A stretch of 51,619 nt of DNA from Candidatus Rokuibacteriota bacterium (GCA_003220685.1 QHTE01000067.1:1-51619), one strand, 5' to 3'; shown: positions 33,507 to 42,193, numbered from the stretch's first letter. Notes: a model not told the origin generated them from the sequence alone. Program-made: numbers and translations.

Positions 33507-34345
33507 GCGCGGCGCGCTCGGGTCGGCGCGCGGCGCGCCGGGTCGCGCTCGCCGCCGCAGGGCTCGCGCTCGCGCTGATCGTGCTGGCGCCCTACGCGGT
33601 GATGGTCTGCACGGCGTTGAAGCCGGAAGCGGAGCTGCGGATGACGCCGCCGCGGCTCACCCCCATCGCGTGGCGGCCCGCCAACGTGCTCGAGGTGCTC
33701 CGCGATCCGAGCTTCCAGGGGTGGCTCTACGCCTCGCTGGTCGTCGCGCTGACGTCCACGCTCATCGTCGTGCTGGCTGCCACGCCGGCGGCCTACTACA
33801 CGGCGCGCCACCGGTTCCCCGGCCGCTCGGCGTTCCTCCTGGTCGTGCTCGTCACGCAGATGTTCTCGCCGACCGCGCTGGTCGTCGGGCTCTACCGGCA
33901 ATTCTTCGACCTGGGCCTGGTCGACACGTACGCGGCGCTCATCCTGACCAATGCGGCGTTCAACCTCGCGTTCGCCATCTGGATCCTGCGCGCGTTCTTC
34001 GCGTCCATCCCCCGCGAGATCGAGGAAGCCGCCGCGGTCGACGGCTGCGGCCGGGTGCGGACGCTCGTCCAGGTCGTGCTGCCCCTCTCGTTGCCGGCGA
34101 TCGTCACTGCGGTGATCTTCGCCTTCATCGCGGCGTGGAACGAGTACATCGTCGCCCTCACGCTGATGGCGGACCCGGCCAGGAAGCCGTTGACGGTCGG
34201 CATCACCGCCTACGTGACGGCCTACGTCCAGCACTGGAATCATCTCTTCGCGGCCTCGGTCATCGCGATCGTGCCCGTCGTCGTGCTCTTCGCGACGATC
34301 GAGCGCCACCTGGTGGGCGGCCTCACGGCCGGCAGCGTCAAGTGA
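33503..34345 (+). CDS. Sugar-type ABC transporter permease 2 (MalG/UgpE-like)
   Basis: The 280-residue protein starts at GTG 33503, overlapping the stop of permease 1 by three bases. Six spans are seen, and the EAA loop REIEEAAAVDGCGRVRTLVQ precedes the terminal span. It forms the membrane channel with permease 1. The ATP-binding subunit is not encoded in the window; a shared MsmK/UgpC-type ATPase elsewhere would be needed. The strongly conserved AWNEYIVALTLM segment marks it as the MalG type. Confidence 0.87.
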   Translation: MSAARSGRRAARRVALAAAGLALALIVLAPYAVMVCTALKPEAELRMTPPRLTPIAWRPANVLEVLRDPSFQGWLYASLVVALTSTLIVVLAATPAAYYTARHRFPGRSAFLLVVLVTQMFSPTALVVGLYRQFFDLGLVDTYAALILTNAAFNLAFAIWILRAFFASIPREIEEAAAVDGCGRVRTLVQVVLPLSLPAIVTAVIFAFIAAWNEYIVALTLMADPARKPLTVGITAYVTAYVQHWNHLFAASVIAIVPVVVLFATIERHLVGGLTAGSVK

Positions 34346-34453
34346 GCGGGGAGGCGAGAGCGCGGCAAGAACGCCGTCGTCTTCTCGGAGCGATCCACGC
34401 GGTGCGCCGGGTTTCCGGTAACCACCGGGCCAAGGGCGTGTACAGTCGAGGCA

Positions 34454-35686
34454 ATGTCCGGGCCGGTTCGCCTCGGCGCCCTCCGTCATCGCGATTTCCG
34501 TCTATTCTGGATCGGCCAGCTGATCTCCCAGATCGGCACATGGATGCAGAGCGTGGCGCAGGCCTGGCTCGTGCTCGAGCTGACGCAGTCGCCCTTCCAG
34601 CTCGGTCTCGTGAGCGCGCTCCAGTTCGCGCCGGTCTTGTTGCTGTCGCCGGTCGGAGGCGTGCTGAGCGACCGATTCGCGAAGCGGCGGGTCCTGCTGG
34701 TCAGCCAGACGGCGATGCAGCTGCAGGCGTTCGTGCTGGCCGCCCTCGTCTGGAGCGGCCGCGTCCAGTACTGGCACGTCGCGGGGCTCGCGCTGATCTA
34801 CGGACTGGGCCGCGCGATCGACATCCCGGCGCGCCAGTCCTACATCACGGACCTGGTGGGCCGATCGGACCTGGCCAACGCCGTCGCGCTCAACTCGGTG
34901 GTCATGAATGGCGCGCGCATCGTGGGTCCGGCCGTCGCGGGCCTGCTCATCGCCGCCTTCGGGGTCGCGCTCGCCTTCTTCCTGAATGGTGTGAGCTTCG
35001 TTGCGGTGCTGGTGGCGCTGGTGGCGATTCGAACCCAGGGCCGTCCCGATGGGGCCGGCCGGCTCGGGATCCGGGAGGGGGTGCTCGGCGCGCTGAGCTA
35101 CGCGGCGGCGACTCCTCCGGTCGCGTTCACGCTCGGGCTGATGGTCGTCGTGAGCCTCTTGGTGCTCAACTTCAACGTGGTGGTTCCGCTGGTGGCTCGC
35201 GACGTGCTGAACCAGGATGCCCACGGATTCGGGCTCCTGATGTCCACGCTGGGCGCCGGCGCCGTCGCGGGCGCATTCGGCGTCGCGCTCTTTCGGCGCG
35301 GCGAGCCCCCGCTGGGCTTCCTGGTCGCTTCCGGCGCGACGCTCTGTGCCGGCCTCGTGGCGCTGGCGCTGGTCGGCCATTTCGCCCTGGCCGCCGCGGT
35401 GCTGGCGCTCCTGGGTTGCTGTCAGATCCTCTTCACGACCGGCTGCAATACCACCTTGCAGCTCATCGCGCCCAACCAGCTTCGCGGGCGCGTGATGGGA
35501 CTCTACACGGTGACGTTCGCCGGAATGACGCCCTTCGGCTCACTGCTGGTGGGCTTCGTCGCCGAGCACCAGGGCGTCCGGGCCGCGTGCGCCGCCGGAG
35601 GCGCCATCGGCCTGCTGGGCGTGGGGGTGCTCGTGGCGATCGCCCACCGCGCGGGAATCGCCTGGACTCAGCGCCGCGCGCCGTAG
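34454..35686 (+). CDS. MFS transporter, MFS_3/EntS-like exporter
   Basis: The 410-residue, 12-span protein opens LRHRDFRLFWIGQLISQIGT followed by WMQSVAQAWLVLELTQSPF, the MFS_3 signature. Motif A appears as GGVLSDRFAKRRVLL after the second helix, and ARQSYITDLV before the fifth. Relatives export siderophores or drugs. The final region NTTLQLIAPNQLRGRVMGLY is also typical. It stands alone between the ABC importer and a convergent hydroxylase gene 25 bases away. Substrate unknown. Confidence 0.83.
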   Translation: MSGPVRLGALRHRDFRLFWIGQLISQIGTWMQSVAQAWLVLELTQSPFQLGLVSALQFAPVLLLSPVGGVLSDRFAKRRVLLVSQTAMQLQAFVLAALVWSGRVQYWHVAGLALIYGLGRAIDIPARQSYITDLVGRSDLANAVALNSVVMNGARIVGPAVAGLLIAAFGVALAFFLNGVSFVAVLVALVAIRTQGRPDGAGRLGIREGVLGALSYAAATPPVAFTLGLMVVVSLLVLNFNVVVPLVARDVLNQDAHGFGLLMSTLGAGAVAGAFGVALFRRGEPPLGFLVASGATLCAGLVALALVGHFALAAAVLALLGCCQILFTTGCNTTLQLIAPNQLRGRVMGLYTVTFAGMTPFGSLLVGFVAEHQGVRAACAAGGAIGLLGVGVLVAIAHRAGIAWTQRRAP

Positions 35687-35711
35687 CGGAGCGCCCCGGC
35701 GCGAGGCGCCG

Positions 35712-37154
35712 CTACTCGTCGTCCAGGAGCTCTCGTACCCGGTCCATCAGCGCATCCTTTGGATAGATCGCGTTCAGCGCCCGCGCGCGGGTCAGGGGAT
35801 CGCTGGCGAAGAAGCGCTCGTAGAGTACCTGGCGGCTGCCGAAGGCGCTGCCGGCGACGTCCCACGCCAGGCGGAAGAGCTTCACGCGATCGCGAGCCGA
35901 GGCGGTGTCGGTCGCCAGGTACTGCTCGATCTGGGGCGCGAGGGGGCCGCTGAAGTCCGCCTCGGTCGGCGTGATCATGAAGCTGCTCGAGCCGAGGAGC
36001 TGCAGGATCTCCACTATCCTCGGATAGGCGGTCATGAAGAGGTTGCGGGTGCTCTCGGCCGGCAGCTCGGCGGGGCACATGACGCCCCATTCGTCGAGCT
36101 TCGCGTCGGCCTCCGAGGCCCGCATGCAGGCCCGCGTGAGCTCGGTGTAGAGCATCAGCTCGGCCAGGCGCTCCTCCGAGTGCGGCAGGTGCGCGTTGCC
36201 CAGGGTCTTGGTCATCAGAAGCGCCAGCCCGAGGACGAACTCGCACTTGGCGAGGTTCTTGGCCGCGCCCTGGTGCGCCGTGTGGGTCATCGAGTGGGTG
36301 CTCGTGGCCGTCGCGTTCAGCAGGTCGACGTCGCCCAGCAGGAACACGCGCTCCCACGGCACCAGCACGTCGTTGAAGAAGACGACGCAGTCCATCTCCT
36401 CGAAGCGCGAGCCCAGCGGATGCTCGAAGTGCGAGCGGCCCAGGTCGAAGCTCTCCCGGCACAGGAACTTGAGCCCCGGCGTCGCGCACGGAATGGCGAA
36501 GTTGAGCGCGAACGGGCTGTGGGTCTCGGTGTGCCGCGCGACCCGCGGCGAGTAGACGGCGATCTCGTCCGACAGCGGGCCGAGCGTCGCCAGGATGCGT
36601 GCCCCGCGCACCACGATGCCGGCGTCGGTCTCGCGGACGACCTGGAGCGCGGTCCCCTCCTCGAGGTTGAACACGCCGCTCGCGGTACGGCTCCGCTGCA
36701 GATTGATCAGCGAGTGGGTGAGGGTCAGGTCGCGCTCGCTGATGTATTCGTAATAGCGCCGGATGTTGTCGCCGAACTCGGGCCGTCCCCGCGCGAAATA
36801 GCTCGCCGCCGCGGCCCACGCGGCGAACGTCACGTTCATGAAGTCAGGCGAGCGGCCCATCATTCCGCACGTCGTCCGCGCCCAGCGGAGCATCATCGCG
36901 CCCCGCCGCGCCAGCTCCTCCCTGGTACGCGGGATGATGAAGGAGAGCCCCAGGCGCTCGCCGCTGGTCGGCGACACGTACGTCATCTCGTCGGGCAGCT
37001 CGTGCTGCAGATCGTAGAGCGACGCGATCGCGCGCACGCCGTTGGCGAGGCCGGGGTGCGTGGTGACATCCTTGACGCGCTCTCCGCGCAGCCAGACCTC
37101 GCACTCCTGCGACTGGAGCCCCTTGATGTACTCGGCGCCCGTCCGCGCTGCCAT
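35712..37154 (-). CDS. HpaB-family FAD-dependent 4-hydroxyphenylacetate 3-monooxygenase-like protein
   Basis: The 480-residue length and layout match HpaB/PvcC oxygenases: MAARTGAEYIKGLQSQECEV at the start, RWARTTCGMMGRSPDFMNVT in the flavin-binding middle, and LGSRFEEMDCVVFFNDVLVP followed by WERVFLLGD. The enzyme uses reduced FAD, from a separate reductase not seen here, to hydroxylate a phenol or related ring. AAGGAG lies eight bases before the ATG at 37154. A GC-rich hairpin element lies 27-58 bases upstream of the start. It is near LLM and hydrolase genes on the same strand, which may form a degradation cluster. Confidence 0.85.
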   Translation of the reverse strand: MAARTGAEYIKGLQSQECEVWLRGERVKDVTTHPGLANGVRAIASLYDLQHELPDEMTYVSPTSGERLGLSFIIPRTREELARRGAMMLRWARTTCGMMGRSPDFMNVTFAAWAAAASYFARGRPEFGDNIRRYYEYISERDLTLTHSLINLQRSRTASGVFNLEEGTALQVVRETDAGIVVRGARILATLGPLSDEIAVYSPRVARHTETHSPFALNFAIPCATPGLKFLCRESFDLGRSHFEHPLGSRFEEMDCVVFFNDVLVPWERVFLLGDVDLLNATATSTHSMTHTAHQGAAKNLAKCEFVLGLALLMTKTLGNAHLPHSEERLAELMLYTELTRACMRASEADAKLDEWGVMCPAELPAESTRNLFMTAYPRIVEILQLLGSSSFMITPTEADFSGPLAPQIEQYLATDTASARDRVKLFRLAWDVAGSAFGSRQVLYERFFASDPLTRARALNAIYPKDALMDRVRELLDDE

Positions 37155-37180
37155 CGCTGACTCCTTGGTTTGTCGTCGTC

Positions 37181-37212
37181 GCGCCTCGGCCGGCGGGGCC
37201 CAGCCCCGCGAC
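37181..37212 (-). repeat. GC-rich hairpin element, copy 1 (upstream of HpaB-type gene)
   Basis: A 32-base version of an element found as 33 identical bases at 42161 and 42296; one C of the run in the centre is missing here. The core forms GCGGGGC-TGG-GCCCCGC when read on the gene strand. It lies in the leader of the minus-strand gene at 37154. Confidence 0.65.
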
Positions 37213-37234
37213 GGGCCTGCAGCGCGATCTGCCG

Positions 37235-37384
37235 CTATTTGAGCTTCAGATCCTCGCAGGGCGCCGCATAGGGATAGCCCTGGATCAGTCCGGCGCCCGG
37301 CACCTCGACGCGCGAGCCCACCCCCCAGATGAATCCCTGCTGGAAGATCGGCGCTGCCAGCGTTTGATCGGTGACGATCTTCAG
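37235..37384 (-). pseudogene. C-terminal remnant of a family 5 solute-binding protein
   Basis: Fifty codons read LKIVTDQTLAAPIFQQGFIW, then GVGSRVEVPGAGLIQGYPYA and a final APCEDLKLK and stop. The intact family 5 protein at 16621-18219 ends with the closely similar APIWLLAGLSGKGPRVEESG, GLIAGYAFS and APYEDVKLK. The rest of the gene has been lost, and the LLM gene 3' end abuts it with a few bases of overlap. The open frame continues upstream only as a shadow of the LLM gene. Confidence 0.7.
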
Positions 37385-38649
37385 GACACCTCCAGCGGAG
37401 TCGGGTGTCGGGCGGCGGTGCGCTCGCTGGCGGGCGCCGCCGACTCCGGGAACGCCATGCTCACCGGCGCGTTGGCCTCGAAGGGACTCCAGAGGCCGAG
37501 CTCCTTTCCGATTTCTCTCAACGCGGGCAGCACTTCCTCGCCCAGGAGGCGGATACACGTGCGCGTGTCCGCGCTCGAGACGAATCCGTCGGCCGCCCAG
37601 AAGCCGAGGATCGACGGCCGCGTCTCTTCGAGCAGCCGCCGGAGCTTCGGGATGACGGTCTTCGGTGTGCCGGCGACGATCATCTGGCTGGCGATCTGAT
37701 CCTCGAAGGCGGCCCCGCGGGGATTCGCGCGCCGCCCGACCGCGTATTCGACGAACTGCGTGCGGATCGAGGGCGAGAAGTAGCCGGACGGCGTCGACCA
37801 GACCGGGTGCGCCAGACCCGTGAACTCGCCCTGCATCCACATGAACTGCCGCGCGTTCTCGAGGGCCTTGTCCTCGGTCTCGGCGACGTGGCAGCGCTGC
37901 AGGTAGCCGCGATACTCGGGACCGCCCGCGTAGCCCGCGTCCGCCGCGACGGAATCGTAGAGCTCCCAGATCTTCTTGGTCGCCTCGATCGCGGTGCTGA
38001 GCGCGATATACGGGTATCGCTTCTTCGCCGCCCAGACGATCGTCTCCTTGCTGAGCACGCCGGGAATCCAGACCCGCGGGTGCGGCTTCTGCAGCGGCAC
38101 CGCCCACGGATTCACGACGCGGTGCTGGTAGTGCGCGCCCTCCCACCGAAACGGCCCGGGCTCCGTCCACGTGCGAACGATCAGGTTGTGCGCTTCCTCG
38201 AAGCGCTCGCGGTTGAAGGCGGGGTTGACGCCGGTGGCGAGCTGCTCCTGCCCGCCGCCGCGGACGAACCCGGACACCAGGCGCCCGCGCGAGACCATGT
38301 CGATCATCGCCAGCTCTTCGGCGAGCCGCACGGGGTTGTCGGCGAGCGGAAGCGGGTTGCCGAGCAGCACGATCTTCACGCGCCGGGTCGTCGCCGCCAG
38401 GATCGACGCGAAGACGTTGCACTTGGCCTGCATGCAGAACGGCGCGTTGTGGTGCTCGTTGAGCATGATGCCGTCGAAGCCGACGGCCTCGGCGAGCCGG
38501 TAGTCCTCGAGGTACTCGTTGTAGAGGCGGCTGCCGGCGGCCGGATCAAAGTGGCGGTTGGAGAACATGAGCGCGGTGGCCCCGAACGCGCGCCCTTCGG
38601 CTTCGGGGTAGGCCGACATCGGCTGCTCGGTGAAGTACATGAGGTGCAT
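37381..38649 (-). CDS. LLM class flavin-dependent oxidoreductase (luciferase-like monooxygenase)
   Basis: The 422-residue protein starts MHLMYFTEQPMSAYPEAEG. It has the bacterial-luciferase TIM barrel: AEAVGFDGIMLNEHHNAPFC, NPLPLADNPVRLAEELAMID and SRGRLVSGFVRGGGQEQLAT. ATG at 38649 follows GGAGACG six bases upstream and shares one base with the stop of the upstream hydrolase gene, so the two are translationally coupled. It probably oxidises an organic substrate with FMNH2. The frame extends far upstream but that part overlaps the hydrolase gene and is a shadow. The C-terminal tail abuts a binding-protein remnant. Confidence 0.85.
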   Translation of the reverse strand: MHLMYFTEQPMSAYPEAEGRAFGATALMFSNRHFDPAAGSRLYNEYLEDYRLAEAVGFDGIMLNEHHNAPFCMQAKCNVFASILAATTRRVKIVLLGNPLPLADNPVRLAEELAMIDMVSRGRLVSGFVRGGGQEQLATGVNPAFNRERFEEAHNLIVRTWTEPGPFRWEGAHYQHRVVNPWAVPLQKPHPRVWIPGVLSKETIVWAAKKRYPYIALSTAIEATKKIWELYDSVAADAGYAGGPEYRGYLQRCHVAETEDKALENARQFMWMQGEFTGLAHPVWSTPSGYFSPSIRTQFVEYAVGRRANPRGAAFEDQIASQMIVAGTPKTVIPKLRRLLEETRPSILGFWAADGFVSSADTRTCIRLLGEEVLPALREIGKELGLWSPFEANAPVSMAFPESAAPASERTAARHPTPLEVS

Positions 38650-39458
38650 CAGGCGTCTCCTTGGCTCACGAACGCGGTGACGAGCTCTCCGAGCTCGGTG
38701 GGCTTCTCCATCTCGACGAAGTGTCCGGCGCCCTCGACGACCTCCAGGCGCGCCCGCGGGAGCGCCTTGGCGTAGCGCTCCCCGCATTCGAGCGGGACGA
38801 TGCGATCGTCGCGGCCCCAGACGACCAGGGCCGGTGTGGCGATCCCGCCCAGAAGGTGCGGCAGGCTCGTGTTGTACATGTAGGGCTTCCAAGCGATGCG
38901 GAACGTCATCTCGCGGTTGAGATCCCAGTGCTCGAGCCGGCTGGTCTCGGGCTCGGCGCCGAAGAGGCGGTCGAAGGCGCTCTGGTCGCTGAACCCGAGC
39001 CGCACGTAGTCGATGTACGACACGAGGGCCTGATCCGCGATCACCCCGCGCTCGGGCTTGAGCCCCATGGCGCCGACCAGGACGAGCCTCCGGAACGCGC
39101 GCGGCGCCTGCGTGGCCATCTCCGCCGCGATCCAGCCGCCGAAGCCGAGCCCGACGACCGACACCGTCCCAGGCGCGCGCGTGATGGCCAGGTCGCCGAG
39201 CAGCCACTGATGGACGGCCGCGAGGTCGCGGGCGCTGCGCATCCAGTCGGGCCGCTGAGATCCGTCCCACCCGGGGTGCGACGGCACCAGCACGGTGAAG
39301 CGCCTGGCGAGCGCGTCGTAGAAGGGCAGACGCGCGAGCGTCCCGACGTCGTGGTGGAGGACCAGCAGCGGCGGACCGTTGCCCGCCCGGGTGAGCTGCA
39401 TCGCGATGCCGCCGATCGGAATGGTCTCGGTGGTCCAGGTGCCGGCTGACGTGCTCAC
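38649..39458 (-). CDS. Alpha/beta-hydrolase-fold protein lacking the nucleophile
   Basis: The 269-residue protein has the fold landmarks: oxyanion strand LLVLHHDVGT, VLVPSHPGWDGSQRPDW, acid region VVWGRDDRIVP and histidine GAGHFVEMEKP. At the nucleophile elbow the sequence is VVGLGFGGWIAAEMA, so the expected G-x-S-x-G reads G103-L-G105-F-G107: the Ser is Gly, as the codon GGC shows. Asp and His remain. It may be a non-hydrolytic member, such as a lyase, dioxygenase-like or scaffold protein. The start is GTG at 39458. Its stop is fused to the LLM start. Confidence 0.82.
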   Translation of the reverse strand: MSTSAGTWTTETIPIGGIAMQLTRAGNGPPLLVLHHDVGTLARLPFYDALARRFTVLVPSHPGWDGSQRPDWMRSARDLAAVHQWLLGDLAITRAPGTVSVVGLGFGGWIAAEMATQAPRAFRRLVLVGAMGLKPERGVIADQALVSYIDYVRLGFSDQSAFDRLFGAEPETSRLEHWDLNREMTFRIAWKPYMYNTSLPHLLGGIATPALVVWGRDDRIVPLECGERYAKALPRARLEVVEGAGHFVEMEKPTELGELVTAFVSQGDA

Positions 39459-39642
39459 GGTGGCGAATGCTCCTCCCGTCGCGCGGGCTCTGGCTCGCTC
39501 GACGCCTGCTCAGACTACCCGCTTCGCGCCCGGGCTGGCAACCCGTGCCCTTCGGTGTGGTCGCGGCTCGGATCGGGGGTTGCTAGAGGCGGATGGGTTT
39601 CATGGGAGCTTCTGGTGACCCGACCGGTCGCGGCGGCCGGTG

Positions 39643-39927
39643 TCACCCGTGCATATCCGCCGCGGGAGGCTCTGGCGGCGGCGATTGAGCTTGATCGTCC
39701 GTCATCGCCGATCGACTCGTCAGCACGGTGATCGTGATTCCTTGAGAGAGGAGCCAATCTTGAACCGAGGCCCAGCGCTTCGGGTCGTCCCGTTCCCACC
39801 GCGAGATCGCCTTGGCTTCGATCGCGACCGGCGTGTCCTTGCGCCAGAGAGCCCTGATCACGAGCCGTTTCAGGTCGGTCGGGCTGCTTGCGAGATCGCG
39901 AAGCAGGTTCTCGGTCACTGGATCCAT
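39643..39927 (-). CDS. Hypothetical 94-residue protein
   Basis: From ATG at 39927 (a GTG lies one codon before) the product is MDPVTENLLRDLASSPTDLK, then RLVIRALWRKDTPVAIEAKA and a section ending WLLSQGITITVLTSR before a proline-rich tail QSPPPEPPAADMHG. The composition suits a real soluble protein with two or three helices. It stands alone, flanked by about 180 and 120 bases. No domain is recognised. Confidence 0.5.
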   Translation of the reverse strand: MDPVTENLLRDLASSPTDLKRLVIRALWRKDTPVAIEAKAISRWERDDPKRWASVQDWLLSQGITITVLTSRSAMTDDQAQSPPPEPPAADMHG

Positions 39928-40008
39928 CACGCGAAGCTTAGCCTAATCGTCGAGTCATTGGTGTGGTGATAGAAGTTTGTGACATCGTGCGAAGCGCGAC
40001 CGGATCGG

Positions 40009-40055
40009 CGCAACTGGACTCTCGTCCCACACCACGGGACGAGAGTTCAGTTGCG
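40009..40055 (-). terminator. 20-bp hairpin spanning the stop codon of the NADH dehydrogenase gene
   Basis: Bases 40009-40028 pair with 40036-40055 across a 7-base loop; the only imperfect position is 40017/40047. The stop codon of the minus-strand gene (40047-40049) is within the hairpin. No T-run follows. It probably acts as a terminator or 3'-end stabiliser. Confidence 0.6.
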
Positions 40056-41300
40056 GCCCTGCCATGGGCCAGTGATCAGGCGCGCGCCGCGCTGCCAGGA
40101 CACGTACGCCCACGCCCACTCGAAGAGAACGAGAAAGCGGTTGCGGAAGCCGATCAGGAACATGATGTGGACGAGCAGCCACGCGAGCCACGCCACCAGC
40201 CCCGACAGCTGAATTCCGCCGACCACCGCGACGGCCGCCGCGCGCCCGATCGTCGCCATGCTTCCGCGATCGCGGTAGCGAAAGGTCCGGGTGGGTCGCC
40301 CGCTCAGGCGCTGGAGCACGTTGTCGGCCGCGTGCCGGCCCTGCTGGATCGCGACGGGCGCCAGGCCGGGAAGCGGTGTTCCCGACGGACCGCGGCAGAG
40401 ACTCATGTCGCCGATCGCGAACGCTTCGGGGTGGCCCGGGATCGAGAGGTCCGCCTCGACCGGGACGCGCCCGGAACGGTCGAGCGTGACCCCGAGCGTC
40501 CGCGCGAGCGGCGCGCCCGCCACTCCGGCGGCCCACAGCACGGTCCGGGCGCGGATCTGCTCGCCGCCGAGCCACACCGCGTCCGCGGTCACGCGCGTGA
40601 CGATCGCGCCGGTGCGCACCTCGACGCCGATGCGCTCGAGCGCGTGTTGCGCCCGGCGGCTCAGCGACTCCGGAAAGCTCGCGAGGACCCGCGGGCCCCC
40701 CTCGAGGAGCACGATGCGCGCCTTCGTCGGATCGATGACGCGGAAGTCGCGCGCGATCGTCTGACGCGAGATCTCGGCAAGCGCGCCGGCGAGCTCCACC
40801 CCGGTCGGCCCGCCGCCGACGACCACGAAGGTGAGGAGCGCCCGCTGCTCGTCGCCGTCCGTCTCGCGCTCCGCAGACTCGTACGCGAGCAGCACCCGCC
40901 GGCGGATCTCCAGGGCGTCCTCGAGGCTCTTGAGACCGGGCGCGAACACCTCCCAATCATCGTGGCCGAAGTACGAGTGGCCCGCGCCCGCCGCCAGGAT
41001 GAGCGCGTCATAGCCGATCTCGCCGCGATCCAGGACGAGGCGACGCGCGGTGAGGTCGACGCGGTGGACTTCCGCCAGGAGCACCGTGACGTTCCGGGCG
41101 CGGCGCAGGACGGAGCGCAGGGGCGCCGCGATGTCCGAGGCGTTCAGCGCGGCGGTCGCCACCTGATAGAGGAGCGGCTGGAAGAGATGGTGATTGCGCC
41201 GGTCGAGCAGGGTGACTCGCACCGGCTGCCCCGCGAGCGCGCGCCCCGCGGCGAGCCCGCCGAAGCCACCGCCCACCACGACCACGTGGGGATCGGCCAC
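40047..41300 (-). CDS. Type II NADH dehydrogenase (NAD(P)/FAD-dependent oxidoreductase)
   Basis: Two dinucleotide-binding folds are seen: VVVVGGGFGGLAAGRAL at the N-terminus for FAD and FVVVGGGPTGVELAGALAEI near residue 165 for NADH. The FAD-contact motif HPEAFAIGDMSLC follows. The C-terminus has hydrophobic segments (GGIQLSGLVAWLAWLLVHIM) that anchor it to the membrane, as in Ndh-2, which feeds electrons to quinone without proton pumping. The start is GTG at 41300 because the N-terminal fold begins right there; the longer upstream frame is arginine-rich shadow. An 20-bp hairpin spans the stop codon. Confidence 0.87.
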   Translation of the reverse strand: MADPHVVVVGGGFGGLAAGRALAGQPVRVTLLDRRNHHLFQPLLYQVATAALNASDIAAPLRSVLRRARNVTVLLAEVHRVDLTARRLVLDRGEIGYDALILAAGAGHSYFGHDDWEVFAPGLKSLEDALEIRRRVLLAYESAERETDGDEQRALLTFVVVGGGPTGVELAGALAEISRQTIARDFRVIDPTKARIVLLEGGPRVLASFPESLSRRAQHALERIGVEVRTGAIVTRVTADAVWLGGEQIRARTVLWAAGVAGAPLARTLGVTLDRSGRVPVEADLSIPGHPEAFAIGDMSLCRGPSGTPLPGLAPVAIQQGRHAADNVLQRLSGRPTRTFRYRDRGSMATIGRAAAVAVVGGIQLSGLVAWLAWLLVHIMFLIGFRNRFLVLFEWAWAYVSWQRGARLITGPWQGRN

Positions 41301-41364
41301 GTCAGAAGCCGGGATGGCCGAGCAGCCCGGGCGTTGAGGCCCGGGCCGCCTTCCGGCCCGACGT

Positions 41365-42138
41365 TCACGCCTTGGTGTTCTGCCGCACGAACGCCTGCAC
41401 GCGTCGCCAGGCGTCGGCCGAAGCCTCGGCGAATTCCGTCTGCTTGCGATCGAAGAAGCTGTGCGGCGCACCCGGATACACGGTGGAATCGTGCTTGACG
41501 CCGGCCTTGCGACAGGCGGCGCCGAACTCGTCGACGGCCGATTGGGGGATTCCCGGGTCGGCGCCGCCGAAGAGCGAAAGCACGCTGCACGTGTAGCGCG
41601 GCACGGCGTCGATCGGCCTGGGCCGATCGGGCCAGCGGCTCAGGCCGAGCGGCCAGCCGTAGAAGCCGATCACGCCCGAATAGCCGAGCCCGCTCGCCGC
41701 CTGCAGGTACGACAGCGCCCCGCCGAAGCAGAAGCCGACGGAGAAGATCGAGCGCGCCTCGCCGCCGTCCTTGCCCTTGAGGTGCGCGACGGCCGCCGCG
41801 ATATCTGCCTGGAGGAGGTCGGGCTTGGTCTGTGGCACGTGGGACATGAAGTCGAAGCTCTCGCCGCGGTCGTCGGACGGCGCCGTCCGCGCGAAGAAGT
41901 CGATCGCGACGGCGTCCACCCCCACCTCGGCGAAGCGGTCGGCGAGCTCCTTGTAGTACGGATGAAGCCCGCGCACGTCCGGGATGACCACCATCCCGGC
42001 GCCCGTCGGCTTGCTCGCGCGAGCCGTGTGAGCCATGAAGCGCGTGCCGTCCGACGAGGTGAGCGTGAGGTCGCGCGAGCCGGCGGAGCCGCCGGCGATC
42101 GGACGAATGGGAGGGCGAGAATCGTTATCGACGCACAT
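41365..42138 (-). CDS. Dienelactone hydrolase family protein
   Basis: The 257-residue protein starts at ATG 42138 with AAGGAGG close upstream. The DLH signature is complete: PDVRGLHPYYKELADRFAEV, nucleophile C137 in SVGFCFGGALSYLQ, Asp in SLFGGADPGIP and His in GAPHSFFDRKQ. Cys-type DLH enzymes open dienelactones made during chloroaromatic and aromatic breakdown. It fits the aromatic theme of the neighbouring genes. A GC-rich hairpin element lies 23-55 bases upstream. It is divergent from the amidohydrolase gene at 42362. Confidence 0.86.
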   Translation of the reverse strand: MCVDNDSRPPIRPIAGGSAGSRDLTLTSSDGTRFMAHTARASKPTGAGMVVIPDVRGLHPYYKELADRFAEVGVDAVAIDFFARTAPSDDRGESFDFMSHVPQTKPDLLQADIAAAVAHLKGKDGGEARSIFSVGFCFGGALSYLQAASGLGYSGVIGFYGWPLGLSRWPDRPRPIDAVPRYTCSVLSLFGGADPGIPQSAVDEFGAACRKAGVKHDSTVYPGAPHSFFDRKQTEFAEASADAWRRVQAFVRQNTKA

Positions 42139-42160
42139 AGGGCCTCCTTGCTCGAGAGTC

Positions 42161-42193
42161 GCGCCTCGGCCGGCGGGGCCCCAGCCCCGCGAC
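42161..42193 (-). repeat. GC-rich hairpin element, copy 2 (upstream of dienelactone hydrolase)
   Basis: A 33-base element identical to 42296-42328. Read on the gene strand the core is GCGGGGCTGGGGCCCCGC, a hairpin with a 7-bp stem, followed by CGGCCGAGGCGC. It lies between the ribosome-binding site and the promoter region of the minus-strand gene. Confidence 0.7.
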
